Shown here piece after piece: positions 34,080 through 46,055 of a stretch of 64,000 bases of DNA. Both the position numbers and the translations under genes were made by a program. This stretch comes from Solen grandis (taxonomy: Eukaryota > Mollusca > Bivalvia > Adapedonta > Solenidae). How positions within the stretch are numbered: position 1 is the first letter of the stretch; every line of letters begins with the position of its first letter. Where the stretch lies: assembly GCA_021229015.1 (NCBI GenBank), contig CM037789.1, positions 37,105,477 through 37,169,476 on the forward strand. Reading direction: 5' to 3'. Below the pieces are notes generated by a model. It worked only from the letters and a program-made list of their open reading frames with translations, was not told the DNA's origin and searched no databases.

Positions 34080-37000
34080 AATCATGTGATTTTTTTATGT
34101 AGGACAAACATGGCAAACAATAACTTGTTTTAAAACGTAATTAGAAAGGCTGAAAAAATAAATTGTTTTCACATTATGGTACAAAGGTGGAATAAAAGTG
34201 ACATACAGAAATAAATTTCAGATAAGACTTCACTGATATTTTATTCCCGTTCATGTCGTTAGTACCGCGATATGAGGGAACACCATCCTATCTGATATAA
34301 ATGGCTTTGTTACAGAATTTACTTCCCGAACTGAGTCATTTCACTTGAAATAGAATAACAATTATCGTAAAAGATACCTTGATATTAATGTAAATACTGA
34401 GGTTAGTGTTTTCCATAAAAAGTTCGAAACGAATATAGCAAGAATATGCAAACTTATAAATTTTGACAGACAAGATTACCCCTCCCACTCTTTATAACGT
34501 TGACCAAGAGACTTCAGAATGTAATTTATTATATATCTTATAACAGTTTAATTTGATTTAACAATACTTATGAAAATATGTAAAAATAACAATGGCTTAT
34601 CTCAGTTTTTCTTCGGCAAAACATTGAAAACTAACCATCTACGACATCACCGAAGAAGTCCATAGTCAAACCAAAACATTGCTACTGCGACTGCGCATCA
34701 GCATTCAACCCATGGAAGTTTCGTACTTTTATCTCGTATTACTAATTATTTCGTAATTTTTAAAAAAATTTTGGGGGGGGCACGGTCAACATGCTCGTTT
34801 TAGAAATTTCGCTTATCGTAGCTAAAATTTGATGGAAAAAAATCAAAGCATTAAAAATCAGAAAGGTTGCATTCTAAAAACTTAAATAACAAGTAAAAAC
34901 ATTACTTTCGGAATATTTGATAAAATTTTGTAACTTAAGTGTTTTATAAGTTTCAGGTGAAAATACCAAAACAAGCATATATATATATATATAGGTTACC
35001 CGCTGAAGTGATCTTTAACTGCTTCAAATAAAATTTTACTGGTCTCAATATTTAGATATCTAGAATAATAAAGAAATGTTAGCACTGCTCCGCGAAGGTC
35101 CCGAGCGGAAATTTCATTTTTTTTTTTTTTTTTGCTGTTGTTGTTTTATAATTATACGATCATTACATTTTTGTTTTGTTTTGATTACTTTTATTAACAA
35201 CAGTGATTAGCAACAGTGATTTAACTTAACGCGTATCTCAAATGGCTTGCGCATCATCGGGAAGTACATATACATAAATTATTTTGAATATATAGCTAAT
35301 GTTACTCTTAGACAATATTTCGGCAAAACTTGTCAAAAAATAAATGTTCTCATGTTATTCAATATGAATTTTAATCATTTAGCATCATCATGTCTGTATT
35401 TTTTTTTCTCCAATATAAAACGGATACATTAGAATAGTATACTTCATTTAACACTCCCTTTTCAAATAAAACAGGAGACAGAAGTTTATTTCTAGATTAA
35501 ATTCATTATAATTGAAGTTTTCTTTATGGAGTCCTTGTCATTTCATGCAATACCTTTCCACCCATACATCTTCTTTTAATTCTTAGAGGCACCTTTTAAA
35601 CTCTCTTATATTCAGAAATGTGATTTTTGAAATGGGTGTATTTTTATAAGGTTATTAATGAACATACAACCTTTGATGTGTTATTGATTCATCTTCAATC
35701 CTTAATGAAATAACTGGTCTACATTTGTTACATTAAAACACCACGAGTGTCCGAAAATGGCTTTTAATATTACTAAACTATTTCGTTTTTTACCATCAGT
35801 GAATTGATTTTTTATTCCTCGAGTGTTTATGTATACGTTTATTTTGCAAGTAGATCAACATTAAGTTTTTTAAATATTTAGATCACATTATACTTGTAGA
35901 CAGATATTTTTCTTTTGAAACGTTTATAAAAAAATGAAAACATTATGCTTATAAACATAAACTCAATATAGATTTAACAAAGTTATGTACCAACTATTCT
36001 TGATAATTTAAAAAAAAAAAAAAAAAGAAAGAAAGAAAGTTCAATGATAATCGAATGTTAAGGCATGCACGGTAACCCAGTTTTGTTTAAATATTTTTAT
36101 AGCCCGAAACAATATTTTGACTGCTGCTCACGTCTCTCTTTAAGTGTCCGATTTTCATGGCTAAGGTATTCAGTGTAGTAGAATTTGATTATATCTTTAT
36201 GAAGAAATATATACTTTTCTACAACAAAAAAAAAACAAACAAAAAACAAACAAACAAAAACATTTTTATTAATTCTAGTAATATAAGACATGAATATTGC
36301 CGATTTTGCTATTACATGCTAAATGCCGTCTTTTGTAAGTTGTTCAACAGTTTACACATTTTATAAGTCACGTAACCTAGTGCCCACCAGTGGCCGGGTT
36401 GGGCAAATTTCGGTCTTTTTTCTTTTTTTTTTTGGTGTTGTATACCGGTAATATTTAGTAATTTATCGAGTCGTGTCTGTGAATCATTTCATTTTAAATG
36501 CAAAGACTCGCTGTGTTCCTTTATTTTTGATCGTAGTGGGGCGGAGATGATTATTTTTTGTTCTTCTCTCATTCTCATTCCGAAGCATAATAATATGACG
36601 CCAATCTACTATATGTACTCTCTTCCCAATGTCACTGAACTTGCATATTACAATACGTGTTATTGTATACTATTTTTTTTTTACTGTTAAAACGATTTGT
36701 TATTCCTATATTAAAGAGGATTTGCATTGGTTTGTCATTATTGCATTGCATTGTAATCAATGCATTTTTCAAGGCTTAGTTTAAGAAAATATAGTGACCA
36801 TTATGCAAAACACATCATGCATAACTGATCTTTTGGGGCAGTATACAACAAAATTATCAAATGAAAAATGTAACACATGAAAACATAAGTATAAGAAGAT
36901 ACAAAGCACTGAGAGCACTGTCAGATGCGAAAGTTAAAATATGTGAATTATAAAGTCAATCCCTTTAATTTTTTTTTGTGGTATGCATGTAAAAAATCAG

Positions 37001-37539
37001 GGAAGTTAAATCTTATTAAAACAACAGGTAAGACAGATTAATTTATTCATTGGTCTCTGTCAAATTAAACAAAACTGGATAAGGAATAGTGGTTCTTAGC
37101 ATTGATCCTCTCAATACCTTTAATACTTCATGAATTTGCTGCAGACAGGAAAAAAATTTAATAGAAAAGCAAATAAATGGGACAAGATAAAGGTATTGTT
37201 CTTTGCAACTTCACATCCTTCCCATGTGTAAAGAATGATACCCATACTTCAATAGTTTTTAAAATATGTTCTAGAAAAATATTTCACCAAACAAGTAATA
37301 GAGATGAAGCAAGGTAGAGTTATTGGTTTTGGTAAGTTAAGTTTGACCATTGTATAAAGTAGAAACTCGACTCCTAAAGTACTTTCTGAGTTGTAACACA
37401 CAGATGCGACTAGAGACACTACAGTCATTTAAGACTCTAACATGAAAAGATGTTTCAATTGACAGCTTACATTAAACATACGTATACTGCCCCCTCTCAT
37501 TTCAACTGTTTTGACCTTATAACCAAACCTGTCTATGCG
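34080..37539. other. No gene recognised; AT-rich with simple repeats
   Basis: Contains an (AT)n tract near 34980-34992, poly-T at about 35118-35133, poly-A/GAAA at about 36010-36040 and a CAAA-rich run near 36228-36258. The overlapping short ORFs are low-complexity translations. Confidence 0.4.
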
Positions 37540-37627
37540 CAGGACCCTCAAATTAGAAACATCGACCTCTTTATAAATAATTTATATATACAGAGGTCGA
37601 TTTTTTTGACTGAATTTCAGGGTCCTG
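37540..37627. repeat. 88-bp palindromic mini-element
   Basis: Outer arms CAGGACCCTCAAATT (37540-37554) and AATTTCAGGGTCCTG (37613-37627) pair with one mismatch. Inner arms ATCGACCTCT (37561-37570) and AGAGGTCGAT (37592-37601) pair perfectly. Size and symmetry suggest a minimal MITE. Confidence 0.65.
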
Positions 37628-38718
37628 TGGTCTATGATTTAAATCAAAAGGTTAACAAACGCAAAATAATGGAAGCATAAAGCATTCTTAATATATAACC
37701 CAGGAATATAAAAATAAGTATTACCAAAAAAAAAAAAAAAAATAAATAAATAATAATAATAATAATAAAAAAAATCATAAAATGAAAAATAAAAAAAAGT
37801 CTCAGCTGGACTAGAACTCACGACTCCTTGCAAGAACAAAATACTGAGCGACGCTCATACTAATTTCGCAGCCGTAAATTTGTAGTGCAAATAAGGTTAT
37901 TTATAGGTAGTTTAATGAACACTGAATTATAAACTGGCTTCTTTTATAGTTTTATTTGCACAGAAATTGTGATTATACCCAATTGCTTTCAAAATCTTGA
38001 AATATATATAACTTTTATCAAAACTTCAATGTTGACTTCTACAACAAGTGGTACTATTTTTCAACGCGAATGTATGGATAAGTGGCGGTAATGTGACTGT
38101 AAGTAGAAAATCCACTGGTTGACTTTAGAAGCTTTCGCTTCTAAAAAGTGAGTAGTATAGGGAGGGATCTGTATATATCTACAGTATCAAGAGACCCTGG
38201 TAGGGCATACATTGTGATTGCTTACTCAAATTTTACTCTTGTCTACCAAACATTTTATTGTGTTATGAAAAAAGGTCAGATCAGAACTATTTAAGCAATA
38301 TTTCATTATATCACATAACCAAACGTTTTCACTTGTTAAGGCATATTAAAAGAATATCAAAGTTCTCTGATATACAGATACATGTCTTTGATGTAGGCTT
38401 ACGTTTCATATTAAAGCACACAATTAGCTTAACGTCGCTATGACAGACACTATCGTATCGAGTATCGACGGCAAACTCAAGAACAGTTACAACAAAGTAG
38501 CAACAACGATATTGAATTTATTTGTAAAAGAAAGCATGCTTATTCTTAGTTCCCCAAGTTATTGTCACCGATCCAAATCACGTGAAATACAACTTTCGCT
38601 GTCCCGTTATTAATATAAATGACATTATTGGATAAGTTTTACTATTTCAAATTTTAGCTCTTAACACTGAAGAAAACTAAAAGATTCCGGTCTAATATTT
38701 ATCCCTACCAATTCTTGA

Positions 38719-39008
38719 CAGTTTGTTTGTTGGGTTTAACGTCCTACCGACAATATTTCAGTCATTTGAAGACGATGTCTACTTGAGGCAAATAAAGTGT
38801 TGCCACACTGCAGTATCTCGCCGTAGACATGTCACTTTATCCTGACACCGGGCCAACCAGTCCTGCAACTACCTTTATATGCTTAGCGCTAAGCAGGGGA
38901 GCTAAAACAGTACCATTTTACGACTTTGGTATGTCGCGGCCGCGGATCGAACCCACGACCTCGCGCACCCAAGGCGAACACTCTAACCACTAGGCCACCG
39001 GGGACGGT
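38719..39008 (-). mobile_element. tRNA-derived SINE (family B), full length with target duplication
   Basis: Minus-strand copy with tail GTTTGTTTGTTGGGTTTAAC, body GACTTTGGTATGTCGCGGCC, B-box complement GGATCGAACCC and A-box side CTAACCACTAGGCC. AATTCTTGA is duplicated at 38710-38718 and 39009-39017, giving the insertion boundaries. Confidence 0.92.
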
Positions 39009-39291
39009 AATTCTTGATAGAAAGTTGTATATTGCAACACTGTATGAAAATATAGCTGTAACATTTATGTTCCCAGAAAAGTCGAAATACCGAAACATAC
39101 CGTGAAAAAAATATACATGTATATGAATATAACGAAAATCTTAAAATACCGCCGACTTTTGTACTAACAATTACACAGGAAGATTACATAACTTCGTCTG
39201 AAACCAATCCGATCGCATTTTGGAGGACTGTGACAGCACATTACACCGACATTAGACACGCTTGTTTTCCTGCCCTGCTTGAGTTCCAGTT

Positions 39292-39320
39292 CCTTTTTTT
39301 TTTTTTTTTTTTTTTTTGGT
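39292..39320. repeat. Poly-T then G-rich tract
   Basis: A run of about 25 T followed by GGTGGGGGTGGGGGG. Low-complexity; the overlapping ORFs are artefacts. Confidence 0.8.
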
Positions 39321-39479
39321 GGGGGTGGGGGGTAGAGTAAGCGTGAATGCCTCCAATTCCTCGTGCATATCTTGTGATTTTAAAAAAAAGGAGATATTGT
39401 CTTCTTTTTTTTTTAGTGTGATATCCAATATTTCAGAGAAAAAATACACATCGGCCCTAAGGACCTCGATGTGTCTTTT

Positions 39480-39598
39480 TATGTCACAATGCAGCGTGGT
39501 AGCACTATATCTGTCTCAAGTAGACATAGTTTCCAAATGCCTGAAATACTGCCTGTGGGACGTTAAACCCTACAAACAAACAAACAAACAAACAAACA
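39480..39598 (+). mobile_element. SINE family B, 3' fragment
   Basis: Retains GCAGCGTGGTAGCACTATAT, CTCAAGTAGACATAG, TGAAATACTGCC and the GTTAAACC(CTA)(CAAA)n tail; head and body are missing (5'-truncated copy). Confidence 0.85.
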
Positions 39599-40396
39599 AT
39601 GTTTCGACCATTTCCCTTACACAAAACTTTCATTTTCGTCGCTTACAGATGTTGTTCAGCCATTTTGTACCTGTGAATCTTTGCCTAGTGATTTCACGAA
39701 CAGAACAGAACATCTTTTATTTTCTGACTTGTACAATGTACATCGTCAACACAAAAACATATACATAGCATTATACAATGTCAGTGATACACATTAAAAG
39801 TTTCCCATGACTATATTTGAATGGTAGTTGTTTTGACTAACAATTTCGAAGAAAAAGGAGAAGACTAAGTAATAGGTATTAACATTAACTTATAATACAA
39901 TATTATCATTTAATTTGAATAATTTCATATAAATCTATTTCACAGGAATTAGAAACAAAGCAATGTTTTCATAAGAGTGGTCGTCTTGAGGATGAGTTTT
40001 TGTTAATCATACAATGAACCTGGTTGATAATATGTTATAAGGAGCGTCTGGTTTACGGTACTTTGTGCATAATAAATTGCAAGCGAGCCTTTCCTATAAT
40101 TGCGGGCGCATTTCCATAAACTCCCGTGACAAGGTTTTTGTTTCTTGAATATACAGGTGTCACCAGCCGTCCTTTACTAGTACATGTACTCAGCTAGTGT
40201 GTGATAGCTTTACTGTTTCAAAGAGGGAATATTTTTCATATCCATTATTTATTTGAAAGTTGAGCCGAATGCACCCTTAAAACCGCGGTGATAAATTTGT
40301 TTCATAAGTTATATCATTATAATAATATTAATAAGATTTTAGATAGTTCAATATTTAAAACAAGTTTATCAATTCAGTAACGCAACATATCCAATT

Positions 40397-40399
<3 letters not shown>

Positions 40400-40438
<39 letters not shown>

Positions 40439-40768
40439 TGTGTGTGTTTACTTGAAGACCGTTGTCCGCTTTTTTTAGGATTTATACAAATTTTATTGCC
40501 AATTACAAAACACTGGTACAGATTACAATTTACAAATAGAATAGATGTTACAATTGTTGACAAAAGGGTTAAGTCACAAGTTCTCAAACTTAGATTCGAC
40601 TCTCCCGTGACAATAGAATACATGTAAATAAATTTATATGACGGGAATATGTATATGTACTTGGCAGATAGTAATAATGGTAAAACTACTACTAATGATA
40701 ATAATAGTTATAGTAATAATAGTGATAGTAACCAAAAAAGAAAAAGAAAACATACATTGAACGTGTAA

Positions 40769-40806
<38 letters not shown>
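40400..40806. repeat. Two (GA)n microsatellites and flanks
   Basis: (GA)n at about 40400-40435 followed by (GT)n, and (GA)n at about 40771-40806. Between them is AT-rich sequence with (AAT)n-like stretches. No gene. Confidence 0.9.
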
Positions 40807-40809
<3 letters not shown>

Positions 40810-40988
40810 TAAAAAAAGAAGAGGAAGAAAAAGAAGAAGAATATAAGAGCTGGATGGTCTGTCTGATTTGTAATCCTGATATTCCCTGAAGCGTTTTGTA
40901 TTTTTGATATATTTATGGACAGCATTTATTACACTTATGTTGTTTTCTTGAGAAATGGTAACATTTCCGTTAAGACGGAGATTTCAAT

Positions 40989-41686
40989 TTAAAGGATGAA
41001 AATGTCTTGTTTCTTGGAATAATTGGATACATTTATTTCTGTATTTTTACATCGAAAAAACAAAAAAAACAAAAAAAAAAGGTACATAACAATAATTAGG
41101 AATAAATAATTCTTCAAATCACTACAATTATTACGCATTCTGGTGTGTAACACCGATAAATGACGCGACCCGTGAAGAAAATGAGAAGGTACATAAGTGG
41201 GGGAGAATATGTCTTGGATTAATTCATGTTTGAACGAGCCAATTAATTGAATGTTTCTAAGTGATGTAGGCAAAGAGTTCAATAAATAAATTGATGAAGG
41301 AACAAAAGACTTTTCAAAAAGTGATGTTCTTCTACGAATACCCATGGAGTCGTTATTACTTCTGAGGTTGTAACTCAAACTTCCGTCTACGGGTCTTTGA
41401 AAGCGGGTATTCAGATAATCAGATACCATATTATTCTTTATTTTAAACATTAACATAATTTTTTGGTATGTTCTTCTCCCACTTGTTTAGCCAACCAGTT
41501 TGTCATGTCTCATGAAACCAATAATTTTGGATGCAGATTTTATTATATTATTTATGTGAGTGTGCCATTTGCAATCACCGCTTAAAGTAATACCTAAATG
41601 TTTGTGGGTATCTGAGGTAGTTAGGATTTTATCATCAAAATTAAGAATAGGCGGTTGCTGATTTCCAAAATAATAACTTCAGTTTT
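40989..41686 (-). pseudogene. LINE reverse-transcriptase C-terminal remnant
   Basis: Minus strand. About 41490-41660 encodes a thumb-type segment (HKHLGITLSGDCKWHTHIN...), then a stop, then 41456 downward reads MLMFKIKNNMVSDYLNTRF... SYNLRSNN ... FEKSFVPSSIYLLNSLP. These are hallmarks of the C-terminus of non-LTR retrotransposon RTs of the kind common in molluscs. It is truncated at its 5' side exactly where the Gypsy-type sequence starts, and carries at least one internal stop. Confidence 0.75.
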
Positions 41687-42008
41687 ATGAGCAAGCAAGA
41701 GCAAGTGCGATCTACAGCTGTTAGTCATGAACCAAAAGTAGAAGATTCAAGACAGCTGAAGGAAATGATAGACACGTTGCGTGACGTTGTTAAAGAGCTA
41801 CGCTCCGAACGACATGGAGCCAATTTATGCAACGAGGCACAGGGATCTCAGCGCAGATTTGGTAAAATGCATCATGACAGGCAGCAGACAGGTTTGAAGT
41901 CATTTAATCAGCGTGTTCCTAGTACTAAAAGCTATACAACACCTAACAGAGACTCTAAACGGAGATGTTTTGAATGTGGGTCAGAGCATCATCTCAAATG
42001 ACACTGTC
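41687..42008 (+). pseudogene. Gag C-terminal fragment with CCHC knuckle
   Basis: The frame ends in a nucleocapsid-type CX2CX4HX4C knuckle (CFECGSEHHLK followed by a stop codon and HC). The TGA at 41999-42001 sits where a basic residue is usual and could be a single C-to-T change. The upstream part has a coiled-coil-like charged stretch. Confidence 0.8.
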
Positions 42009-42084
42009 CGTCATTAAAGGAGAGGACACGAGGAAACAAATCAAGTATGACAAAATCAGACAGTCATGCTGTGAACACCTCAGG

Positions 42085-42715
42085 TAGACCCGCAACCGAA
42101 CTATTTACTATAGCGACTATAGATCAGACACCCGTGGAATGTCTAGTTGATACAGGCGCATCTCTCTACCAGTTTATGGGATGTTATTAGACAGAAGCAC
42201 GTACTTTCAAGTTTGATGTTCCACTTGTCTCCGCTTCAGGGAATGATTTGAAAGTTTTGGGTTTTACAGAACTTTCCATAGTTTTTGATGACATCCAGTG
42301 TCCAATGCCTGTGATAGTAGCTGAAGTCGACGTTTATGTGGTCTTGGGCATCGACTTCATGAAAAACAGTGATGTTGCCATCGATGTCAAAGCAAACACA
42401 ATGACTATACAGGTGCGAGCATTTGATCTGAACTGCAGTGGTAGTGTTGGATGCTACAGAATAGTACTTGCTGAGCAGATGGATATACCTGCAAGGTCAG
42501 AGATTATGGTTAAAGGCAATATAGAGCAATCTGGAGCAAACCGTCTTAGGCAAGGATTGATAGAGCCTAGCAAAAGATTCTTGGAGATTGGGAAAGGATC
42601 CGTCGCAAGAACGCTAGTCACAGTAGATGACTATGTACCTTTACGTATTGGTAATTTTTCAGATGAAAAACAAACACTCTACCCAGGGACCAACATGGCA
42701 CACTCAGCCCAGTAG
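42085..42715 (+). pseudogene. Retroviral-type aspartic protease and linker fragment
   Basis: ECLVDTGAS with the active-site Asp at 42149, followed by an in-frame TAG. The second part reads in another frame (VLGFTELSIVFDD...VVLGIDFM), matching the C-terminal half of Gypsy-type proteases. Broken by a frameshift of about 42190-42248. Confidence 0.78.
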
Positions 42716-43058
42716 ACAGACTTGAAGATTGCCCGAAGATACTGTCGCATGATAGCAATATTCCCGATCACATGAAAGATCTGTATGAGAGAGCAGCAGA
42801 AGGTATGAATAAACAGCAACGTAAAGAGGTACGACAGTTGTTATGCAATTATGCGCATATCTTCTCCAAGAATGATCAAGATATTGGCAGGACTGGTTAA
42901 ACATCGGATACATACAGACAATGCACATCCTATCAAGCAGCCAATGCGCCGTGTTACTGGCCACATGCGTGAGGAAGTAGACAAAACAGACAGATGACAT
43001 GCTGAAAAATAATATCATACAGCCGTCAACAAGTCCATGGTAAAGCGGAATTGTACTG

Positions 43059-43919
43059 GTGAAAAAGAAGGATGGGTCACAAAGATTTTGTGTTGACTAT
43101 CGTCGTCTGAATGATGTCACCGTCAAGGATGCGTACACTCTCCCACGCATAGACGAGTCTTTAGACCAGTTGTCAGGATCAATTTGGTTTTCATGCCTAG
43201 ATTTGAGTTCTGGCTACTGGCAGGTTGAAGTAGATGAACTGGACAAACCTAAGACGGCATTCACTACACGGAAAGGGTTATATGAATTCAACGTAATGCC
43301 ATTTGGCCTTGCAATGCTCCAGCACATATGAGCGCCTGATGGAAGCTGTATTGGTTGGACTTCATTGGAGCATATACCTCATTTACCTAGATGACATTAT
43401 TGTTAAGGAAAGACATTTCAATATATGCTACACAATCTGGAGACAGTTTTCAAGCGGTTTGAGGGGGCTGGTTTAAAGCTCAAACCGAAGAAATGCCAAC
43501 TATTCAAGAAAGAAGTTGAATTTCTTGGCCATGTTGTAAGTGGGACAGGAGTTAGCACAGATCCAAAGAAAATAGAATGTATCAAACAATAGCCAACACC
43601 AAAGTCTGTCAAAGAGGTACGCTCCTTCTTAGGACTCTGTAGTTATTATCGTCGCTTCATTGAGGGATATTCTAAAGTTGCCAAGCCCTTGTATGGCCTA
43701 ACAGAAAAGGCCAAGAAGTTTTCATGGACACCAGAATGTACAGAAGCATTTGCCTTCCTGAGACAAAAACTTGTCACAGCCCCTGTACTGGCACACCCAG
43801 ATTTTTCGTCACCATTCATATTAGATACGGACGCCAGTGACTTCGCAATAGGTGCTGTGCTTTCTCAGAAAAAAGATGGAACCGAAAGAGTATTTGCTTA
43901 TGCGAGTAAGACACTTTAA
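43059..43919 (+). pseudogene. Reverse transcriptase and RNase H fragment
   Basis: [28 protein letters not shown] and [20 protein letters not shown] are RT motifs. A frame change at about 43325 precedes YLDD (43384-43395), and a TAG occurs near 43590. SFLGLCSYYRRFI and DTDASDFAIGAVLSQ mark the connection and the RNase H start. RNase H sequence continues after 43919 in another frame. Confidence 0.9.
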
Positions 43920-44106
43920 AAAACAGAGAAGTACTGTTTTACCAGGAAAGAGCTTCTAGCTCTAGTATTCTTCGTAAAGTATTTTAGGCACTACCTGTAC
44001 GGCAGAATGTTTGTTGTCAGAACTGATCATGGGTCTCTCCGCTGGCTAATGAACTTTAAGAACCGAGAGGGACAAGTAGCCAGGTGGGTCGAGGTTCTGT
44101 CAGCAA

Positions 44107-45365
44107 ATGACAATTGAGCATAGGGAAGGTCGACTACACGGGAACGCGGATGGTCTAAGTCGCATTCCATGCAGACAATGTGGATTGAACGATACTCAGA
44201 AAATAAGAGATGGACAGACACCAGGCAATGTTTTTAGTGTTTCAGCACTAAAAGAGGTCGACGACTTGATGACTGTCCAGGATGAAGACAAAGACATCAG
44301 AACAGTAAAAGGTTGGGTCAAACCCAGCAAGAAACCTCATTTCAAGCACATATCTTCTGAAAGTTACTGTATGAAGTCATTGTGGAACCAATTTGAAATA
44401 CTAGAGATTCAAGATGAGATTCTTGTCAGAAAATTTGAAAATTCTGAAACAAATCAAACAACATTTCAAGCAGTGATACCATTTAATCACAGACGAAAAG
44501 TGCTGACCTGTGCACATGATATCAAACCATCCGGTCATTTAGGTACAAAGAAGACCCTTATTAAAATAAGACACACAAGTTCTTTTGGCCTGGTCTTCAA
44601 GATGATGTTAGACTCTACATTGCTGGATGCGAGACATGTCAGAAAAGAAAAGGGCCCATACGAACCAAACAGGCACCAATGCAGATTGTTAGAAGCGGTT
44701 ACCCTATGGAACGGATAGCCATTGATATTTTGGGAGAACTACCAGAGACTGAACAAGGCAACCGGTATATATTGGTCATCGCAGACTATTTTACCAAGTG
44801 GACAGAATGCTTACCAATGAGAAATATGGATGCTGCTACAGTTGCCCGTCTTCTTATAGAGAATGTCATTAGCAGGTTTGGAATTCCAAGGCAAATACAT
44901 TCAGATCAAGGCATACAGTTTGAGAGTCAACTATTCAGGGAAATGTGTGATCTGCTAGGCATTGACAAGACAAGAACGACGCCTTATCACCCCCAATCTG
45001 ATGGGATGGTGGAAAGATTCAACAGAACGCTTGTCACCATGCTCAGTGCATATGTTATGTTGATGAAAATCAACAGAAACTGGGCCGAACAGATATCATA
45101 TGTACTGATGGCCTATAGTACTTCCGAGCACGAGACTACTGGGATAAGCCCAAACATGCTTATGCTAGGACGTGAAGTATCAACACCACTTGATCTTCTG
45201 TTTCAGATGTCATCAGGAGCTCGAGAAATTCCTGATCATGAATTGGTTAGGGAACTGAAAGATAGACTTGAAACTGCACATACCTTCGTTCGTGAAATCA
45301 CTAGAAATGCCATGAAACGCCAAAAGTTAATACATGACAAACGCAACTCATACGAACCTTTTTAA
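44107..45365 (+). pseudogene. Integrase fragment
   Basis: The first frame carries the N-terminal zinc-binding region and is broken before its end. The second (44679-45365) carries the core with Asp codons at 44724 and 44904 and Glu at 45012, spacing D-35-E, plus the PYHPQSDGMVERFNR signature. Best preserved part of the element. Confidence 0.93.
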
Positions 45366-45552
45366 AAAAGGGGACAAAGTATACATATACTTTCCAGTTA
45401 AGAAAGTAGGCACATCATCCAAGTTTACTTCCTTTTGGCGGGGTCCCTTTTCAGTATTAGGCAAACTCTCTGACGTTTTGTTTAAGGTAGATTGTGGTAG
45501 TAACCGCACAGAACAGGTGATAGGATACGCAAGTGTAAAAGTCAGATATTAG
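45334..45552 (+). pseudogene. Integrase C-terminal tail fragment
   Basis: KKGDKVYIYFPVKK, FTSFWRGPFSVLGKLSDVLF: the GPY/F-like module of Gypsy integrases, one frame off the core. Ends at TAG 45550-45552. Confidence 0.75.
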
Positions 45553-45590
45553 TAGGGGAAACCGAGTTTGACGAGGCTTATGATGATAAA

Positions 45591-46055
45591 GTGCAAGATA
45601 AAATAAAAACTGATGTTGATGATGACAATGATGGTGACGATGCTGATGTTGATGATGATCATGATCTTAGTAATATTCAGAGACAAGGTGGAAAGAGAAG
45701 GCCGCCAGTGTGGTCAAAAGATTATGTATTTTCTATTTCCAGGTCTCAGATGGCAAAAACCAAGCAGACACCTAGGAAATCCCCGCTTCTTCCTGTGTGC
45801 CCGATCTGCAAGAGCAGCATTCCTCTAGACGATAAATTCGAGGATCATATCACCCGCGGTGAGAAGGAACGGGAAGACAATGAACGCGTGACCTGGAAGA
45901 TTTGTGGCGTTGTGCTGAAAAGAAAAGCTTACTACATTAAGCATCTGAAGAATCTTCACCCAGATATGTCACACAAGCCACAGCAGCGGACTTCAAAAGA
46001 GAAAGTTGATACTGTCCAGAAGAAAGCGAAGGACCCGAAAGACTGTGATTTTTGA
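45591..46055 (+). CDS. Transposon-linked C2H2-like ORF with histone H3-like N-terminus
   Basis: The open frame runs through an acidic stretch (DDDNDGDDADVDDD) and an integrase-tail-like PPVWSKDYVF, then ATG at 45750 starts MAKTKQTPRKSPLLPVCPIC. Residues after Met (AKTKQTPRKS) match the H3 tail (ARTKQTARKS) at 8 of 10 positions, keeping the Lys4, Lys9 and Ser10 equivalents. Two zinc-finger-like motifs follow: CPICKSSIPLDDKFEDH, and a second, WKICGVVLKRKAYYIKHLKN then LH, whose first Cys is Trp. The frame ends at TGA 46053, while related-looking coding continues in another frame. Function unknown. It follows the Gypsy integrase and may be its extra 3' ORF, or an unrelated gene the element landed beside. 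Confidence 0.5.
   Translation: MQDKIKTDVDDDNDGDDADVDDDHDLSNIQRQGGKRRPPVWSKDYVFSISRSQMAKTKQTPRKSPLLPVCPICKSSIPLDDKFEDHITRGEKEREDNERVTWKICGVVLKRKAYYIKHLKNLHPDMSHKPQQRTSKEKVDTVQKKAKDPKDCDF
45729..45742 (+). promoter_or_regulatory. Candidate 3' splice site before the zinc-finger ORF
   Basis: TTTTCTATTTCCAG precedes ATG (45750) by seven bases. It has the pyrimidine tract and CAG of an acceptor, suggesting the downstream ORF could be translated from a spliced transcript of the element. Confidence 0.45.

Larger units (their letters stand above)
41687..45552 (+). pseudogene. Decayed Ty3/Gypsy-type retrotransposon, gag end to integrase
   Basis: Domains in canonical Gypsy order: a gag zinc knuckle (about 41965-42008), aspartic protease (DTGA at 42149-42160), RT ([13 protein letters not shown] at 43384-43395), RNase H (DTDASDFAIGAVLSQ near 43823), integrase (DX35E with Asp at 44724, Asp at 44904, Glu at 45012) and a chromatin-proximal tail. 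At least five frameshifts or stops break it: TGA in the knuckle at 41999, TAG near 42188, a frame change near 43325, TAG near 43590, and breaks near 43918, 44640 and 45360. No LTRs or primer-binding site were found. It is non-functional and partial. Protein order (RT before IN) excludes Copia. Confidence 0.9.

Noticed and set aside
39316..39768. 150-codon plus-strand ORF
   Set aside because: Crosses poly-T/G tracts and a SINE tail (KQTNKQTNN from (CAAA)n); no domain.
40692..40925. ORF with poly-Phe and Leu-Ser repeats
   Set aside because: Direct translation of (GA)n and AT-rich microsatellites.
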